A stretch of DNA of 64,000 nt from an uncultured Pelagibacteraceae bacterium. Lineage in GTDB: Bacteria; Pseudomonadota; Alphaproteobacteria; Pelagibacterales; Pelagibacteraceae. The notes beneath the pieces were generated by a model. That model had not been told where the DNA came from, did no database searches, and saw only the letters and a list, made by a program, of their open reading frames with translations. A program made the translations under genes and the position numbers. Each line of letters opens with the position of its first letter. Position 1 is the stretch's first letter. Below are positions 62,190-64,000 of the stretch, in pieces. The stretch is from contig CABXOW010000002.1 in the NCBI GenBank assembly GCA_902513955.1, positions 1 through 64,000 on the forward strand. The letters run 5' to 3'.

Positions 62190-62654
62190 TTATTTATGTT
62201 TTCTTTTCAAATCCTTTTTAAGATCTTCGTGATCACCTACAACTGTATGGTATTTACTTTTTGTAACATACTTCTCTAAAAAAGGCACTGCAAGTAAAGG
62301 TAAGAATCCACCAATAACGATACCAAATGCTGCACTTTTTAAATGAGGATCTGCTAGAGCTGCTATAAAATCTGCTATTATATGGGCTATAACAATTCCT
62401 ACTATTCCTGCTATTGCACCATTAGATATTAATTTTAAAAAGCGGTTTATACTCCAACCAGTGTAAAATCCAATAAGTGGAATTACCGTGTGTATAAAAC
62501 CAAAAGTCATACCTCTTAATACGCTATGTTCCTCAATTAATTCTTCCATAAAATGTAGAAATTCTGGTAAATCATGCGAATGTCCTTCTGCTGCACGAAC
62601 AAAGGTGAAGCTAAAAATATATATAATTAGACTTAAGAAACTTATTTTTTTCAT
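62190..62654 (-). CDS. Putative membrane protein with signal peptide and His-rich segments
   Basis: Start taken as ATG at 62654 (TAATG overlap with the zur stop; AGGAG upstream). MKKISFLSLIIYIFSFTFVRAAEGHSHDLPEFLHFMEELIEEHS, about 3-4 TM, C-terminal YHTVVGDHEDLKK. Confidence 0.7.
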   Translation of the reverse strand: MKKISFLSLIIYIFSFTFVRAAEGHSHDLPEFLHFMEELIEEHSVLRGMTFGFIHTVIPLIGFYTGWSINRFLKLISNGAIAGIVGIVIAHIIADFIAALADPHLKSAAFGIVIGGFLPLLAVPFLEKYVTKSKYHTVVGDHEDLKKDLKRKHK

Positions 62655-63016
62655 TAGTTGCATCTCCTACATGTGGTTGAGACTTCAAGTTGAAATTTAC
62701 TGAAGTCATATTTTTTAATTAGATTTTTTTTAAATATTGCTTCAAATAATTCAGATTTTAACTCTTCTGTATCACCACAATCTCTACAGATAGCTATTGA
62801 AGGGTTATGATTTACATGAGAATGATTACATAAAACATAAGTCTTATTTTGATTTGACTTATGTATTTTATCTTCTGATATAAGTTTCTTTAAAGACCTA
62901 TAAACAGCCATTGGTTGTATTTTTTTAAACTTTTGAAATTTATCTAAAATTTCATATGCGGTTAGATGCTTCTTTGAACGTTTTATTATATCAAAAACAA
63001 TATCATTATTATTCAT
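62654..63016 (-). CDS. zur: Fur-family regulator, Zur-like
   Basis: LTAYEILDKFQKFKKIQPMAVYRSLKKLISEDKIHKS; ICRDCGDTEEL...STTCRRC zinc-binding Cys pairs. Confidence 0.85.
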   Translation of the reverse strand: MNNNDIVFDIIKRSKKHLTAYEILDKFQKFKKIQPMAVYRSLKKLISEDKIHKSNQNKTYVLCNHSHVNHNPSIAICRDCGDTEELKSELFEAIFKKNLIKKYDFSKFQLEVSTTCRRCN

Positions 63017-63038
63017 ATGTTATGTTATAACATAACAT
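63017..63038. promoter_or_regulatory. Perfect 22-bp palindrome, candidate Zur box
   Basis: ATGTTATGTTATAACATAACAT, immediately 5' of the zur ATG (63016) and in the zur/PiT-like divergent region; resembles TGTTATA..TATAACA Zur operators. Confidence 0.8.
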
Positions 63039-63179
63039 TAATAAGTGTCAACAATAACTAGACATAAATCTAAAATAATATATTTAGAGAGAATCTACCT
63101 ATAATTTTAAAAATAAATAAATTAAGCTATAGATAAATTTCTCATCAAATATTAAATGAATCTAAATAAATAAGAATCG

Positions 63180-64000
63180 ATGGAAATAACAACTATATAT
63201 ACAATTATTGGTTTTGCACTTGCCGGGTACAGCGTTATTGCAAACGACTCTATTCAAACATTGGGTACTTTTATTGCCTCAAAACAAAAATGGTTTAAAT
63301 GGTATACGCTAGCTGCATCCGCATCATTTGTAATGATTATTGCTCTAAGTTGGGGTTGGTATAACTATGATGGTGATATTTCTTATGGCAGACTTAACAG
63401 AATACCATTTCAAGAAATCCAATGGTTTCATGCTGTAGCCCCTGCTATTCTTTTATTATTAACTAGAGTTGGAATACCTGTGTCTACAACTTTCTTAGTA
63501 CTTTCAGCATTTGCTTCAACTGTAGTTTTGGAAAAGATGCTTATGAAAAGTGTAGTTGGTTATGGTTTAGCTGCAGTAGTTGCTTATTTTGCCTGGATAG
63601 CAATATCAAAATTTATTAATGAAAAATTTGATGAAGTTGATGACAAATGGATTGGTTTTTGGAGAAACTCCGTATGGATTACTTCTGGTTGGTTATGGTG
63701 GGTTTGGTTATCACATGATGTTGCAAATATAGCTGTATATTTACCAAGACAATTAAGCCCTACTCTTTTGCTCACAGTAATGGGCTACTTTACAATTTTA
63801 TTATTTTATATTTTTTACATTCATGGAGGACCAATTCAAAAAGTTGTTCTGGATAAAACTGGAACTAGATATGCCAGATCGGCGACTATAATAAATATTA
63901 TATACGCCGCAGTATTGTTCTACTTTAAAGAATTAAACGATCTACCAATGTCAACAACTTGGGTATTTGTTGGATTATTATGTGGTAGAGAGCTTGCAAT
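63180..64000 (+). CDS. PiT-like inorganic phosphate/cation transporter-family membrane protein (3' truncated by window; not in ORF track)
   Basis: ATG at 63180: MEITTIYTIIGFALAGYSVIANDSIQTLGTFIASKQKWFKWY...RVGIPVSTTFLVLSAFASTVV; ANDSxxxLGTFIASK and GIPVSTT resemble the PiT signature halves. Open to window end. Confidence 0.65.
   Translation, partial: MEITTIYTIIGFALAGYSVIANDSIQTLGTFIASKQKWFKWYTLAASASFVMIIALSWGWYNYDGDISYGRLNRIPFQEIQWFHAVAPAILLLLTRVGIPVSTTFLVLSAFASTVVLEKMLMKSVVGYGLAAVVAYFAWIAISKFINEKFDEVDDKWIGFWRNSVWITSGWLWWVWLSHDVANIAVYLPRQLSPTLLLTVMGYFTILLFYIFYIHGGPIQKVVLDKTGTRYARSATIINIIYAAVLFYFKELNDLPMSTTWVFVGLLCGRELA

Noticed and set aside
63584-63775. 63-aa minus-strand ORF
   Set aside because: Antisense to the PiT-like coding frame that is open from 63180 to the window end.

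Overview
This is a 64 kb window of very AT-rich, densely packed bacterial chromosome. Gene content and order resemble an alphaproteobacterium of the SAR11/Pelagibacter type; that assignment is inferred from gene families, tiny intergenic gaps and base composition, not from a search. Most of the window is conserved core: thiL-hppA, rpmF-plsX-ihfA-merR, metY, rplM-rpsI, argC, hom, recJ-glpX, metG-holB-tmk-dac-rlpA-mltB, recG, tgt-ppi-coaD-gyrA, ssb/uvrA, secFD-yajC, serS-tatCBA-scpBA-nagZ-argS-dgt, xthA and zur, plus four tRNA genes (Glu, Pro, Ser, Lys). The less ordinary parts are: (1) a tandem SAM-II + SAM-V riboswitch leader in front of metY; (2) a small accessory segment at about 14.1-19.5 kb ending at tRNA-Glu, with a tyrosine recombinase preceded by a core-site-like inverted repeat, a GT2 and a two-domain glycosyltransferase, and a GIY-YIG protein; (3) a likely one-base homopolymer frameshift in the rlpA-like gene; (4) a zur locus with a perfect 22-bp palindrome touching the start codon and a translationally coupled His-rich membrane protein; (5) local gene losses or reductions (no fabH after plsX, a short argS-nagZ spacer protein, a PuuD membrane domain alone). 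No CRISPR array, rRNA, transposon or prophage module was seen.
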